DNA of 64,000 nucleotides from Linnemannia schmuckeri (Eukaryota; Mortierellomycota; Mortierellomycetes; Mortierellales; Mortierellaceae). Below the pieces are notes generated by a model. The model made no database searches, was not told the origin of the DNA, and saw only the letters and a list, made by a program, of their open reading frames with translations. The stretch is from assembly GCA_029449235.1 (NCBI GenBank), contig JANATG010000011.1, positions 278,001 through 342,000 on the forward strand, in the 5' to 3' direction. Positions 30,845 through 42,507 of this stretch are shown here, piece by piece. The translations under genes and the position numbers were made by a program. Position 1 is the stretch's first letter; each line of letters begins with the position of its first letter.

Positions 30845-33800
30845 CTAGGTCTGCAAGTTGCCGTGCATGTAACCAACAGGTGTTGAAGCAACAACGTTCG
30901 CCAGTACCCCTGGGGCTGTAACACGTCCATGTTCAGCATTCGTCACGCCTGAGAGTCCCAATCCAACACCCTCCATCGCATTCGTCAATGTCGTGGTCGA
31001 TCCATGCGAAGAAGCGTTCGACAGCGATGAGCTATGACCGCTTGTACTATATGCCACACTGGACGGAGGCATATAAGCCTGTTGCTGGTATGTAGGGTTT
31101 ACGGTCGCATAGGGCTGCGATGCCACCACCGTCAACGGCGACGGAGGCTGATACTGCTGTTGGTGAGGTTGATGAGGTTGATGCGTTGACTGAGACTGGT
31201 GTGAAAGACTCCGCTGGTGGTACCCTGCAGTCTGCGGAACAAACTGTTGCTGCTGTTGCTGGACCATGTATTGCTGCTGTTGTGCAAATTGCTGCTGCTG
31301 AGCCATTCGCTGCTGTTGAGCAAAGTCCTGTGGGTGACTCTGATGGCTCTGCGATGGAACTGGCGCGGGCAGATGGCGGTGCTGAGACGGCTGTGTTGCC
31401 TGTGTCGTGTATGGTTGGCTGTAGTGCTGTTGCTGTTGTTGATGGTAAGGCTGGTGCGAGACTGGTTGCGCCTGTGTGTACGGGTTTTGCTGGTGCATCG
31501 GGTACCCAGCAGTCGAGTATCCTTGCTGGAACTGCGGCTGGCCATACGAGTTGTAGGCAGTCTGATGCTGTTGCATAGCATAGGGCTGTCCGTAGGGCTG
31601 GCTGTAGGATGCATTTTGCGCATAAGTCTGCGGCCGGGTCGCCCCAGCGTGCATGGCTGACTGGCTGTAATCCTGAGGGTATGACAGACCACGCTGGTGC
31701 GAAGACTGCATATATTGCATCGTCTGCTGCTGTGGTGGCTGTTGCTGGTATGCCGCCGTCGAATACATTTGCTGACTTGGGACTGTGGGGCGAGGTCCAG
31801 TCGGCGTGGAGTATGGGTCTACGGTACTGTACTGGTTGTTTTGGTAAGCATTCTGGCTTTGACCCATGATGGCGGGCGGCGCTGCCTGGACTGGAGTTGG
31901 TGTAGAAGGAGAGCTAGGCTCAACCGAATGTCCTGCAGAGACTTTCTGTACACGCGTCCCGTTGGTTGCCACATCCACTGCCTGGCTGGGTCTTGGCGCG
32001 CTGACAGTGTGCTTTTCAGAGACATGTCGAGCGAGGTCTGTCTCGTCAGTGAATTTTCTATAGTCAAAGAGACAATGTAGAAAGTAAGCTCATCAGTATA
32101 AATTTACCACCAATTTAAAAGTAATGAATATAATGTTTTGATACATACTCTGAACAGACGGTCTTGGTGCCCGGGTTGGGATAGACGCAGTGAAAGATGA
32201 CTTGGGACGATGGTCGAACAGGAGCTGACTCTTCTGGTTCAAGAGACTCCTGCTCTGACGATTTTGCTTTCTTGACAACCTTGGCGGTCTTTGTTGGCTG
32301 AGCAGCAAGAATCTCAGGTTGGATTTGAGAGGATTTGCGTTTGTTGGGTTTCGTTGTTTTCGATGCCGGCGTTGATTTTGGTGTAGACTTGGATGTAGTG
32401 TTTTTAGGTGCTGCCTTCTTTGGTGCCGCCTTAGGCTTCATCTTGGGTGTCGCCTCGGGCGAGACACTTGACGAAGCGCTGGGTGATGGCTCATCTGGCT
32501 CCTCCGATACGTCTGACTCCTCCGATTCTGCCTCTGATTCTGCCGTGTATGCCGCGCTGCTTTGAGGTGTGCTGGCTCGGGACGCAGGTGCGCTTGTCTC
32601 CTGCTTTCCTGCCCTGTTCAACATTGATGCGCTTGGGAGCTTCTTGAGCACTAAAGGGTAAGGGTATGGAGTGAGAGCCACACTGTCGTGCTTTTGTTCT
32701 GGCGGCAGGCAAGCGGGCCAGTTTTTGATCTTGGTGACAGATTTGTATGACTCGTTGTAGCGCTGCTCACAGACGTAGATGGTCTGCCCCTCCTTCCATG
32801 AAACCGGTCGTCCGCGAATATAGTCCTTGGTTGGCAACACATAGCACCGTCCCTGAACATCACTCAGGAAATAGTCCACACGCTCCGACATCTTGACAAC
32901 CTCAGAGGGATAAAAACGACTTGCATAAGGAACAATGATCTGCTCGGGTCGCAAAAACCATCCTGCATCTACCCGCTTGAATCCTCTAAAAGATGCGAAC
33001 AAATAAAAAAGTATGTTAAGAGGCTGCTTAATCTGGAAATTGTCATTCAAGAAAAAAAGACGATAGGGGCATCACGTTTGACGTACTTGGCATCTTCCCA
33101 GAGACTGAAGATCAATCCGATAATCGGCTTGGATGGATCGTTGTCGTTGCGAATATGAACGAAATCGCCTAATTGCATTGCATTGGAATAAAATGAGCAA
33201 TTAGTGCGCTGAGACTAGAAAACGTCGACAGATCCATAATATATATCCCATGCAAAGTTGCAAAAAAAACAGGTATGAAACGTACCAACTTTGTAAACCT
33301 CGCCATTGTGGAAGACCTCCTGAAGTTCGTTCTCGTGCTTTCTGGGGCGCTTTCCCTTTGACTGCCTTCCTCGTCCGTTCTTGCCAATCGATTTCCAGAA
33401 GAGCTGCTGAAGCTCCTCGGCATCGAGATAGACGTCGGAGCCCTCCGCATTATACTGCTTCGCATTGTCGAACATCTGATTAATATCCTTCTCAAAAGTC
33501 TCCAACGTTGGGTAGCCGCCCTGGTCAATTTTTTCCTCAATGTCGTTAATTGCGATAGGTTTTGTAATCTAGATAAGTCAAAGTCAAAAAGACGATAGAG
33601 TGTGAATACATTTGTTGCGCATTGTAACAAATGGCGGGAAAACAATTTTTCGCTTTGTATAATACCTCATCGTAATAATCCGGGTAGTCCTTTGCACTGG
33701 GCAGTTCCAAAAACAATTCCGCCAATTGCCTGCCTCTATTCGTAAGGACGAGAAAGAGAATGGGGAAGAGACACTTGTCAGTTGGGTAGTATATATCATC

Positions 33801-35054
33801 CCTCTCCACTGTTCTGCTATGTAGTGCTAAGCCTTCTTCCCGACGACATGTTCATCTGTTTCTGTGTATATATTCGGACGGTACCCTTTGTCTTCATGTT
33901 CCTTGATCACATCCAAGATTCTACGGCAAAAGTCGGCAGAGAACTATACAGTATAAAGTGCCAAATACAGTATTGTAATGTTAGTGAGAAGAACAGAGCC
34001 GATAAAATGAAGATGGAAGGCTGATGGATTTCAATTGAGAACAGTACTTGCCTCTTCCTTCTTTGGCTGCTGGTCTTCCTTGGTCGTGAGTGCTTTGATT
34101 GCTGCCAAGATATAGCTCTACGTGCGCAAATAAAGGACTGTGGTGTTTAGTGAAGGCTTTTTATTCGATCCGAAATCCAAGACAGCGAGCAGATCGTCGG
34201 CTTCATGTCATTGGGTGACCCTATTCACGGGCAAACAGGCAAAAAGAGAAACAGGTATAGGTTTACTTTACCTCAAGAAAAGTAGCATCCCTGTAAACCA
34301 TTGAACCATCGCGGTTGTACGTCTTCGCGTTGGTTATCATGGTTTTGAGGTCCTTGGCAAAGTCACCGATGGTCTCCTCGGTGTACTGTCCTGCATCAAG
34401 ACGGCCCTGTTGTAGAAGAAGGGTTTTGCGTAGTGTGAGCAAAGTGGCCGAGTCGCTTTGTTGCTCCAAGACCCTGTGTGACACTTGTTTCCTCCACGAT
34501 CCTCGGTGTTGCAAAAGGGGACAAAAGGAGAAAGAGAGTTCCTGAAATACTGGTAACGGCAGAAAAAATATGAGTGTCAACTTACTTTGATCACGTCGAA
34601 TGCAATGGGGGTTTGAATGATCTGGTAGTAGTCCGGGTAGTCCTCACGGTTTGGCAACTCCAAAAACAACTCGGACACCGAGCGACCACTAAACGTAAAG
34701 AAAGCATACAAAGGCGAAGAAAAAGAATAAACAAGGCAAAGAAGAGAGGAAAGAGAAAAGAAGGAATGAGTGAGTTGGCTGCAGCAGTGAAAAAGAAGTA
34801 GACAGACTCTCCTGTCTGTTGGTTTCTTTGTTTCAACGTTTGTTTGGGTGCTTTGGCAAAGGGGAAAAAGTATTGGCCCGGTTGCTTCGTAACTGAAGTA
34901 ATGAAAAGAGAGAATGTGTAATGTACCTTTTGTCGGTGAGATTTTCAAGGCGTTCGATGATCATTGCCATGGCTTCCCGTTTGTTGTCGAGGGGGAGATC
35001 TTCAGCGATCGAGGCGGGGCCTTTGGCGGCTGCGCTCTTCTTTCGTGGCGGCAT
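30845..35054 (-). CDS. Two-bromodomain/BAH chromatin remodeller subunit (Rsc1/Rsc2, polybromo type)
   Basis: Subunit of an RSC/PBAF-like SWI/SNF nucleosome remodeller that reads acetyl-lysine. Minus-strand exons: 34927-35054, 34586-34688, 34272-34406, 34052-34117, 33885-33943, 33666-33735, 33286-33568, 33087-33168, 32149-32985 and 30845-32057, giving 991 residues. Bromodomain 1 is at about 15-135 (FLELPNREDYPDYYQIIQTP, then AKTYNRDGSMVY). Bromodomain 2 is at about 148-265 (FLELPSAKDYPDYYDE, then AKQYNAEGSDVYLDA); Asn of N-R/A in both is the acetyl-lysine anchor region. The BAH domain is at about 280-400 (YKVGDFVHIRNDNDP ... GWFLRPEQ). A C-x10-C-x12-H-x4-H finger-like motif crosses the last junction. 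The C-terminal 370 residues are Gln/Tyr/Pro-rich. Intron 4 (33944-34051) uses a GC donor (GAGGCAAGT), required by frame. Confidence 0.93.
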
Positions 35055-38000
35055 AGCAAAGTCGAGGGGTGTGAGGGTGGGAACGAGAGCAGGGGCTGGG
35101 GTCTGAGCAAAAGCAACGAACAGGTGGTGGTGCGTGTGTGTTTGAAAACAAAGAGCGTTCGCTGTCCCCGAGTGAAAGAACGTTTAGGAAGAATGAAAAG
35201 AAATTAATCGCTGGTGGCAATCAAGAAAGAAAAAGAAGGAAAAAGAAAAAACAGAAAAGAGAGTGCGAAGGGAGCAACAACAATAAGGGTGGAAAAAGAG
35301 CGGAAGGAGAGTCTCTGTCAGTAAGAAGGAAAGAAAAAAGGAGCGAGTTGCAACGGGCGAGTCGTTGAAATGATCGAGTGTGGTGTGGAATGGAAGTGCG
35401 GGTGTGCTCTTGTTTGATTGGGAGTGTGAATGAAAAGAAGGAAGAAGGAAGAAGGAACGAGTGGATACAAAAAAACAGAAAAAAAAAAAAAAAAAAAAAA
35501 AAGAGGAAAAAAGAAAAAAAGAAAAGGAAAGAAAGACGGGGCGGTGGGAGGTGGACGCAAAGAGAGGGTGGGGTGAAGCGAAGCAAGAAAACAAAGGAAG
35601 AAAAGAAGAAATGAAAATAAAAAAGGCAACAAGACGAAAAGGGTGATTTGTCAATCGTGGGTAGGGCTCGCTGAGTTATGTACGCCTGTAGTGGGGGATA
35701 GCCACCCTGTTGCTGGATCGATGCTGGATTGTGCTTTGATAACGTATGGACGTAAGTGTATGCGGGTCTCGTCTTGTTTTTTTGTTGTTGTTTGCCGCCT
35801 GTTGTTTGTTGTGGGTTGGAGTGTGAGTGGCAGGAGAAGGAACACAGGGCGGAATCACAAAAATAATAAAGAAAAAAAACGTGGGAGAACAAGCTGGAAA
35901 GAGCAGGCAACGACGTAGACTGTACTTGAACCTGAAGATAGTGAACAAGCGGAGATCGAATTATAGCATCCGACCTGGGTGCGGTGCCACCTGACAATAA
36001 TGGCTACTCTTCATCTTCATCAACGGATAGAAAGGATCAAGGAGAGGGTGACCATGACGTCCCCTCTCATACCCCCCCCCCCCCCCCCCCCATCCGACAA
36101 CTCTGTTTATTAAACACACGGACCTCTCCCTCGTTCAACCTTGGTTCCGGAACTACACAAGCATCGATCAAAGACTGGGCTCCCATTTTCCAAGGAAGAT
36201 CACCTGCAAAAGCAAATGGAATTGACAGTCATTTTCACTCCACCTTTTCCTCTTTCAATCCTTTCCGTTTCTGGCCGTTTGACGGTTAACTCGCCAACTC
36301 ACTTTTCTCTCACTCTCGCCCGCATCGACTCTCCATCAAGATGGAAAAAACGCCGATGGATTCGATTGCACACGTGACACGAATGTAACCGTGCAAGAGG
36401 AGCATGGGTTGGGTTTGGAACCAAGAAAACAAGTAATCTTTCTTCCCTTTCTTTTCTTTGTTGAATGTATTTGAACCTTTATTGCCATATCTATTTCTGC
36501 GAGCTATAGCTAACAAAGATCCTGACTAAAAAGTACCCTCCTGTTCACTTGTTGTTCCTGTCATGTTTGTCCACATTTCGCTCACGTAGAAAGTTAAAGT
36601 TTCCAGTCGTATTCGGTCCAAAAAAATGAAAAAAGAAGATATTGTTAGGATAGATCCTTCGTTTGAAGGGAACAACCTATATGCTTGGATCACCAGGGAA
36701 AATATAAACTATGCCACGACTCCAGAACAGGCTAACAGACATGATATTCATTGTTGCATACACAGCTTCTAAAAGGTAGCCTTACTTGCACATGAATCCA
36801 CCTCAGACTTCCATCCCGAACAAAATCTTTCTTATGATTCCGCCTCTCTATAGCGGCCAGCCCTCCGTTAATTAGGCCTTGAATTTCGCTGACGGGATGT
36901 TTGACCAAAGTGGGTTCCATAATGTAAATAAAACGAGACAGCGCCCCAAGGTCATGATGACCAAGGAGTGACCAGACGAAAGAACCAAGCTCCTTGCAGA
37001 TTAGCTCGGTCGACACCTTCCCTGTTTGCCTTTTCCCCGTCACTTTCTCCTGTACAGAACATTCTCGCAATCCTCACCAATGCTGACACAGATAAACTTG
37101 TCTTTGCTGTTGTCCTTGAGGTCTTCCTGTTTGACCATGCAGACGCTGTGGACTCGTGGGTAGATGCTGATGTTCCCTTGGATGTGTCCGCTTGTCTGTA
37201 AAACGGACGATTACGATGAGACAGTGATTCCGTCTGAAGTAGTCCTATTTCCTGCATCCTGACACAAAGAAAGAGCCCTTGGACTTGTAGCGACGGAGAC
37301 GACGGTGGACGACGAAGTGTAGAAGTCGAGGAGTCCGTTGTTGCATGTTCCTTAGGTGGAGTGAATGAGAAGGGTAGGGAACTATCAAGCCTCGGGTCCA
37401 AGAGTCCATTTTATCAAGTCATCGGGGAAGCAACTGCTGATCTAAGCCACAGAATGACATCATATTACATTGAGTGCTTGGCACGCTTGAAGGACTTGGA
37501 CATTGCCCGGGGCGCCGACGAAGTGCCCCTTTGCCCTTGGAGGGGTATATCTCAAGTATTATACCAGAAATAGGGCAATCTTTCAATATCAATCAGAAAA
37601 TGTGATGATCAGTGTCTGCTATGATATCTCGAAAGCCATCGCCCATCAGTAATTACTTACTCTGATTTATGTTAGGGTCGCTCTCTGTGAGTAAAAGGTG
37701 TCACTTAATCACAGAGAACTACGATATGGCTGCAAGCAAAGCATACATGTTTTTATTTCTCAACGTCAAAAGAGCAAGTAGATAGAATCAGGGGAGAAGT
37801 GTGTGCGTTGTGAACTGCTACGTGCTATGAAGAATGTATGTAAGAGTTGAAAAGTATGACTGGGAAACAAAAGAAGCAACAACGACTACTCGCGGTAGAC
37901 GATGACGAAAAGAAACTGTCAATATAAAAGGCAAAACGTCTTGTGAAGGAAAAAACGTGGTCGCATCACCATCGGCGTCCCCGAGTACAAAAGAAAAAGT

Positions 38001-38059
38001 TCGTATCATATGAAAAGAGGGAGAAATGAAAGAGGGTCCAACCGCAGGATCATCATTAT
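35055..38059. other. Gene-poor 3-kb region with coding-like fragments and a poly-C tract
   Basis: The left part is purine-rich on the plus strand with an A/G tract near 35465-35540, the likely CT-rich promoter of the minus-strand bromodomain gene. A run of 20 C lies at 36072-36091. On the minus strand about 36786-37250, pieces look protein-like in different frames: HIQGNISIYPRVHSVCMVK, then KVSTELICKELGSFVWSLLG followed by SRFIYIMEPTLVKHPVSE, ending at a good donor (CAA-GTAAGG). No consistent exon chain could be built, so this may be a decayed gene. I do not recognise the family. Confidence 0.35.
36072..36091. repeat. Poly-C run, 20 bases
   Basis: An uninterrupted run of 20 C (20 G on the minus strand) between ordinary sequence. 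Long C/G homopolymers are much rarer here than A/T runs; it could form a quadruplex or i-motif or be a sequencing weak spot. Confidence 0.85.
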
Positions 38060-39138
38060 CTAGTCCTCCTTGTCAGTGGCCTTATTGACAGCAGCAATGG
38101 CCTCAGCAACAGCATCAACGGTAGCATTAGCTCCATGTCGAGGGTGGCGACAGCCGCCACCAGTGCCTGTTCTGCGTGCCTGCTTGCGGTATACATCAAA
38201 TGGTCCAGTAGTCGGAGGTGATGATGGTCGATCCTCTGAGACGGGGGCAGAAGCGGAACCTGAGTCGTTGCGGTTCTTCTCGTTAACAGTACGAGGACCG
38301 AGGGCACGGACGCGGACGTATTCGAAAGCAGGAGGGACGACAAGGGTGGCCAGAATTGAGACCATTGCAACCCAGGTGCCCATTAACAGGGCCGAGCGAA
38401 GAGTAGGCGGATGCACCTTGAACTTTGACATGACCACGTTGTCTTACCCGTGTTGTGGAGATGTAAATAACGTTGGTGGTTCGCTTCACTTTGATGTAAC
38501 CCGCGCGATTAACCGCCGTCGAACAGAAGTGAAAAGACAACGTAGGAAATGGAAAGAAAGCATACCTGCGAAACAGCGAAAGACGGTTCGCTAAAAGTCA
38601 TACATCCAAGGACGACGAAAACCGTGGCAACGGAAAGAAGGAGTCGAGTGAGCGACATCTCAGACTTGACGTAGCGAGAGGCTACGGTCAAGCCGCTAAC
38701 AAGGCGCTCCTTAGAGTAGCTAGCAGGACTCACGATGTAGCGCTGGACAGATGTCGACTGCCTGACGGACTCCTTGGCGGACTTGGCCTTCTCAGTAGCC
38801 GAATGGAGGGTTCCGCTAGCCTTCTCAGTAGCGGAGTGGAGGGTTCTGCTGACCTTTTCTGTAGCGGAGTGGAGGGTTCCATTCGTCTTTTCGGTGGCGG
38901 AGTGAAAGGTTCCATTCGTCTTTTCGGTGGCGGAGTGAAAGGTTCCATTCGTCTTTTCAGTGGCGGAGTGAAGGGTTCCATTCGTCGTTTCAGTAGCGGA
39001 GTGGAGGGTTCCACTTGCCTTTTCTGTGGTAGAGTGAAGGGCATCACTTGCTTTTTCTGCGGCAGAGTGGAGGACTCCGCTTGTCTGTTCGGTAGCGGAG
39101 TGGAGGGTATCGCTGGCGATATCTTTCGCGGTCGACAT
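38060..39138 (-). CDS. 11-residue-repeat protein with membrane segments
   Basis: The first exon (38566-39138, minus strand, 191 codons) starts MSTAKDIASD, then has ten tandem 11-residue repeats with consensus TLHSATEK-T/A-N/S-G, then a short basic stretch and a hydrophobic segment (LTRLLLSVATVFVVLGCM), ending at a donor CAG-GTATGC. A second coding part ends at 38060 and holds another hydrophobic segment (WVAMVSILATLVVPP) and a polar, acidic C-terminus (ATDKED-type end). Joining 38422 to 38566 keeps the frame (311 residues), but the acceptor there (GTCAAAG) is poor; the second part may instead be a separate gene from ATG 38431. 11-residue amphipathic repeats occur in perilipins, synucleins and LEA proteins, which coat lipid surfaces or protect membranes. 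A role at lipid droplets or membranes is an inference. Confidence 0.65.
38779..39108 (-). repeat. Ten 33-base in-frame tandem repeats
   Basis: Coding minisatellite inside the preceding gene. Central copies (TLHSATEKTNG, TFHSATEKTNG) are nearly identical at DNA level; outer copies are more diverged, which suggests recent expansion from the middle. Confidence 0.9.
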
Positions 39139-39467
39139 GGCTTTTTTTTTTTTTTTAGAAGTGGAGGAAGGTTGTATGAGAGAGATAGACGTAATGTGTT
39201 TTGTGGAAGGAAGAAGGTAGAATAGAAAGGCAGCGAAGAGAAAAACGAGTGCCAAGGAAGAAGGGCGGATTAGGGAAGAGAGAGAAAGAAGCCAGCAGTG
39301 AAGATATGAACGGAAAAAACACGCACATAGGTGTGACGATGGTGATGATGGTGCTGGGTTGTCATCGAAGGACACTTGACTGACTAAACACCATCGATCA
39401 ATCACACGCGCGATAGCGACGCGACTCTTACGAAGCGTGTCTTGGAAATGTGCAGTCGTAGGAAACG

Positions 39468-39498
<31 letters not shown>

Positions 39499-40222
39499 AT
39501 AGCGCGTCTCATGCATCTATGGATTAATCTACCATATTTCTCCTGCTACTTGACAGCATGTAGTGGAAGGTCACACAGGGCAATACGACTAACTATGTCC
39601 ATGTAAACAAAACAAGTGAGGATGCATTGCTTTTTTTTTTTGTTTGTCAAGAATAAGGTGAGGATGACTGGCGAGGGTTAGTAAAGATCCAAACACAGCA
39701 ACGGTATGCTCCTCCTCTTTCTCTTTCACCCTCCGTCTATCGATCATAAGACCATCATGAAGCATACAAGCAAGCATAAAAATAATATGAAGTCGCGTTG
39801 CTTGTTTCTATTACTTCTATTATCCACTTCTTTGCAATAATTGAGGTAAACGGGATCATGGCTGCTTTTGGAAGGCATCCCATTCTTCCTTTCTCCCCCT
39901 TCGATGACATCTTTTTCGACAATACCCGCGTACCTCTCCCAGTCTGTCCAATGGCCGAGCAAAGTTCCCAGTAGCAGAGATCATGTGGCCCACCACATAC
40001 ACAGAAGTACACAATGCAAAAAAAGCGAAAAGATTTTTGTGAGCAAATACCGTATAGGCTGAGAACAGTTGCTTTGCCCTGAGTGACAGCGTAATCAAAT
40101 CTCTACTTTTCTACTTTTCTTACAAAAAGAGCAACTCTTTACATTCCTTTCCATTCTCTCTTCATTCATTTACACCCCCCCATTCCCACCTTCCTAACCA
40201 CCACTGCAACGAAAAAAACAAC
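39139..40222. other. Intergenic, divergent promoters
   Basis: Two genes diverge from here. A poly-A run of about 28 bases lies near 39469-39496. CT-rich leaders are visible just before 40223 on the plus strand (CACCCCCCCATTCCCACC). No gene is supported between them. Confidence 0.45.
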
Positions 40223-40603
40223 ATGTCTTTTGCCGGCGCCCCCTCGTCTCCTCTCTCCCCCACGGACTTTTACTCCCAAGCACTCCAAGAAGCCGACGCC
40301 AGCAAGCGTCGCCGTCTCTTTGCTGATGCCCGCGCCTCGAACCCAGCCTCATACCAGCTCTGGGTCAAGGCCGCCGAGGTCGAAGAGCACTGGGGAGCCG
40401 ATCAGACCAAGCTCAAGGATTTGTTGAGCCGTGGCGTCACCCAGTTCAAGAACCCCGCCGGCTCTGCAGGCACCGGATTGGGAAGCGCGCAGCTGATGCC
40501 CATTAACAAGGATACCTGGTTGCACGAGGCCTCAGCTGCCGAGAGCGCTGGCAAGTCCAAGACCGCTGCTGCCCTTCATGAGGCTATCGGCGAGTCTTTG
40601 TAA
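40223..40603 (+). CDS. Short protein related to one segment of splicing factor Prp6
   Basis: Intronless, 126 residues, good start context (AACAACATGTC). Two half-a-TPR-like units are visible: RRRLFADARASNPASYQLWV followed by KAAEVEEHWGADQTKLKDLL, and a second one with KDTWLHEASAAESAGKSKTA. From memory this order matches a central part of PRPF6/Prp6 (KAREN-P-x-x-x-x-W-I-x-A-A-K-LEE ... NREQW-x-x-DAE-x-x-x-x-AGSVATC), a 900-residue U5/tri-snRNP bridge. This gene holds only that stretch and stops. It could be an expressed truncated duplicate with its own role or a retrocopy fragment. The reading frame is clean, with no internal stop, and a CT-rich leader precedes it, which argues for a functional gene. 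Confidence 0.7.
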   Translation: MSFAGAPSSPLSPTDFYSQALQEADASKRRRLFADARASNPASYQLWVKAAEVEEHWGADQTKLKDLLSRGVTQFKNPAGSAGTGLGSAQLMPINKDTWLHEASAAESAGKSKTAAALHEAIGESL

Positions 40604-42507
40604 ATATAGCCAAGCACATACAACGCGCGCAAGTCAGGAGTATGCATATTTAAACACTCACGTCCTCGGGAGCAGTCGTCAGCAACACTCATGGACTTTG
40701 CCAACAAAATATTCCCACTTTCCCTCCACGACTATTTGTACAAAGAATAAAAGAAAACAGCAACTCTCGCTCTATTTTGATAGACAGAGCCAGGGAAAAC
40801 TCGTCCATCTCTCGTTTTCTCTGTTAGGGTCTGATCCTTTTTTTTTTTTTTTTTTTTCTCACGTCTGTCTCATTCGACGATGCGTGCCAAGAGATTTCGC
40901 AAAGACAGTTTTTGGGAATGCAGGTTACCTAAAAGAAGTAACATACCTTTTCTCCTGCCCTACTTCATTTGTTCACTATCCTGCGGTCCAATTGGCCACC
41001 TCGTTGCAGTGCGGTCAAGTTCCCTTTTGATTGCGTGTACGAAAGCGACGTCTCTCTCCAGGACTATGTGCGACTGCCTGGATCCTCCTCCCTCTCCATT
41101 GGCGCAGAAGTGGACTTGTGACGTGCTCCAAAAAACGATACCCTTACAGTAGCATGCGGCGTTCTTTGAGAATGAGCATTTCACAGGAAATCTCAAAAAG
41201 ACGTCACTTTTGCCTTTTCCTCAAAGTTCAATCAACGCGTCCCTTTGTCTCAAAGTCAGGCTAAAATGAAAACTGGATCCATTCCTATTCAGCAGAATTG
41301 ACACGGGACTTTCTCAATAATTTGAGGGACCGACACTGGAGGCTATACCATGTACTTAACAACAGACGATAGAAAAAGAACAAAGAATCTGTCACCATGC
41401 AATCAATCAACCAACCAACCATTCTTTTGCATAGGAGGGTTCCTACCAAAGTCGATTTTATCGAATGTAAGGCGCAATTAGACCGCACAAGTCGATGCAA
41501 ATTGATTTTGAACTTCAGTACAAAAAGGCAGACTCGTCAATTTTTTTTCTTTTTTTTTTTTTTTTTTTTTTCATGTCTTCATTCTCTCTTTACTTTTACT
41601 TTTTTCCGCCACCAACAGCAAAACACTCCTGAAGTCTTCCACAGTAAAAGACGATGGGACGAAAGAGTTTTTTTTTTTTGCCACGACTCAGTTCAGCAAC
41701 CAGCACTACTCACACACACCTTGGTCAAAGATGTGTCGGTTCATTCGACAACCTTTAGGCTTCACTATGTACCAGGACACTTTTAACACCTGTTTTCGCG
41801 TTTTCATTTTACAGCTAACGATAGTCTTTTAAAATCTAATACGGGGGGAGTTTCTTTTTTTTTTGGCTTCTTTTTTACACACTACAAGTATCACAGCACA
41901 AGTAGCAAACACAAGGGAAAGGAGATCAACGGCCGCCAAGGATCAGAGAAGCAGGATAGCAAGGAATGTTCATTGACAAAAGTCTCTCAGAAATAAAACC
42001 AATAACGGTAGGTACTTTGACATCAGCTTTCAATCGTTAAGAGGAGTGAAAGTTGATACTTTCTTTAGAATGTGGGTGTGGATGTAATTGCTGCGACGCA
42101 GCAGTCCTTCTGGGTCTGTATGTGCAATGGTGGGCTCTTTGAGTGTACTGGCCTGTCTCTGGAGTGGTGGCATACGATCGTCTCTTTCGTTTCTCTCTCA
42201 ATGATACGGTTAAAAAGTTGACCATGTGACCATTTCACCAGCTTTTTTTTTTTTTTTCTATTCTATTAATTGCTCTTGGAACGTGAATACACCAAGCAGT
42301 AATAATTTTCGTGTGTTGTTTGTTGTTAGTGTCCCTTCTCATTCCTATTTCTGGTCAAACGCGTGTTATCCATGGAAAAAAAAATAACAAAGGAAATCAG
42401 CAACAGAACAAGGATGAATACAATCGAAATGAAGTAGAGCGAAGAAAGAGAAGAATAAGGAGGAGGAGGGCCAACAAATGTGTTGTGTTTGGGTTGTTAT
42501 TAGTTAA
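40604..42507. other. Intergenic region without a supported gene
   Basis: Poly-T runs lie near 40837-40857, 41554-41570 and 42243-42257. Frames on both strands are short and low in complexity. The right end is the 3' flank of the minus-strand transcription factor. No gene seen. Confidence 0.5.

Noticed and set aside
35221..35997. 258-codon minus-strand frame rich in Phe, Ser and Leu
   Set aside because: It translates a purine/pyrimidine simple-sequence promoter tract; not protein-like.
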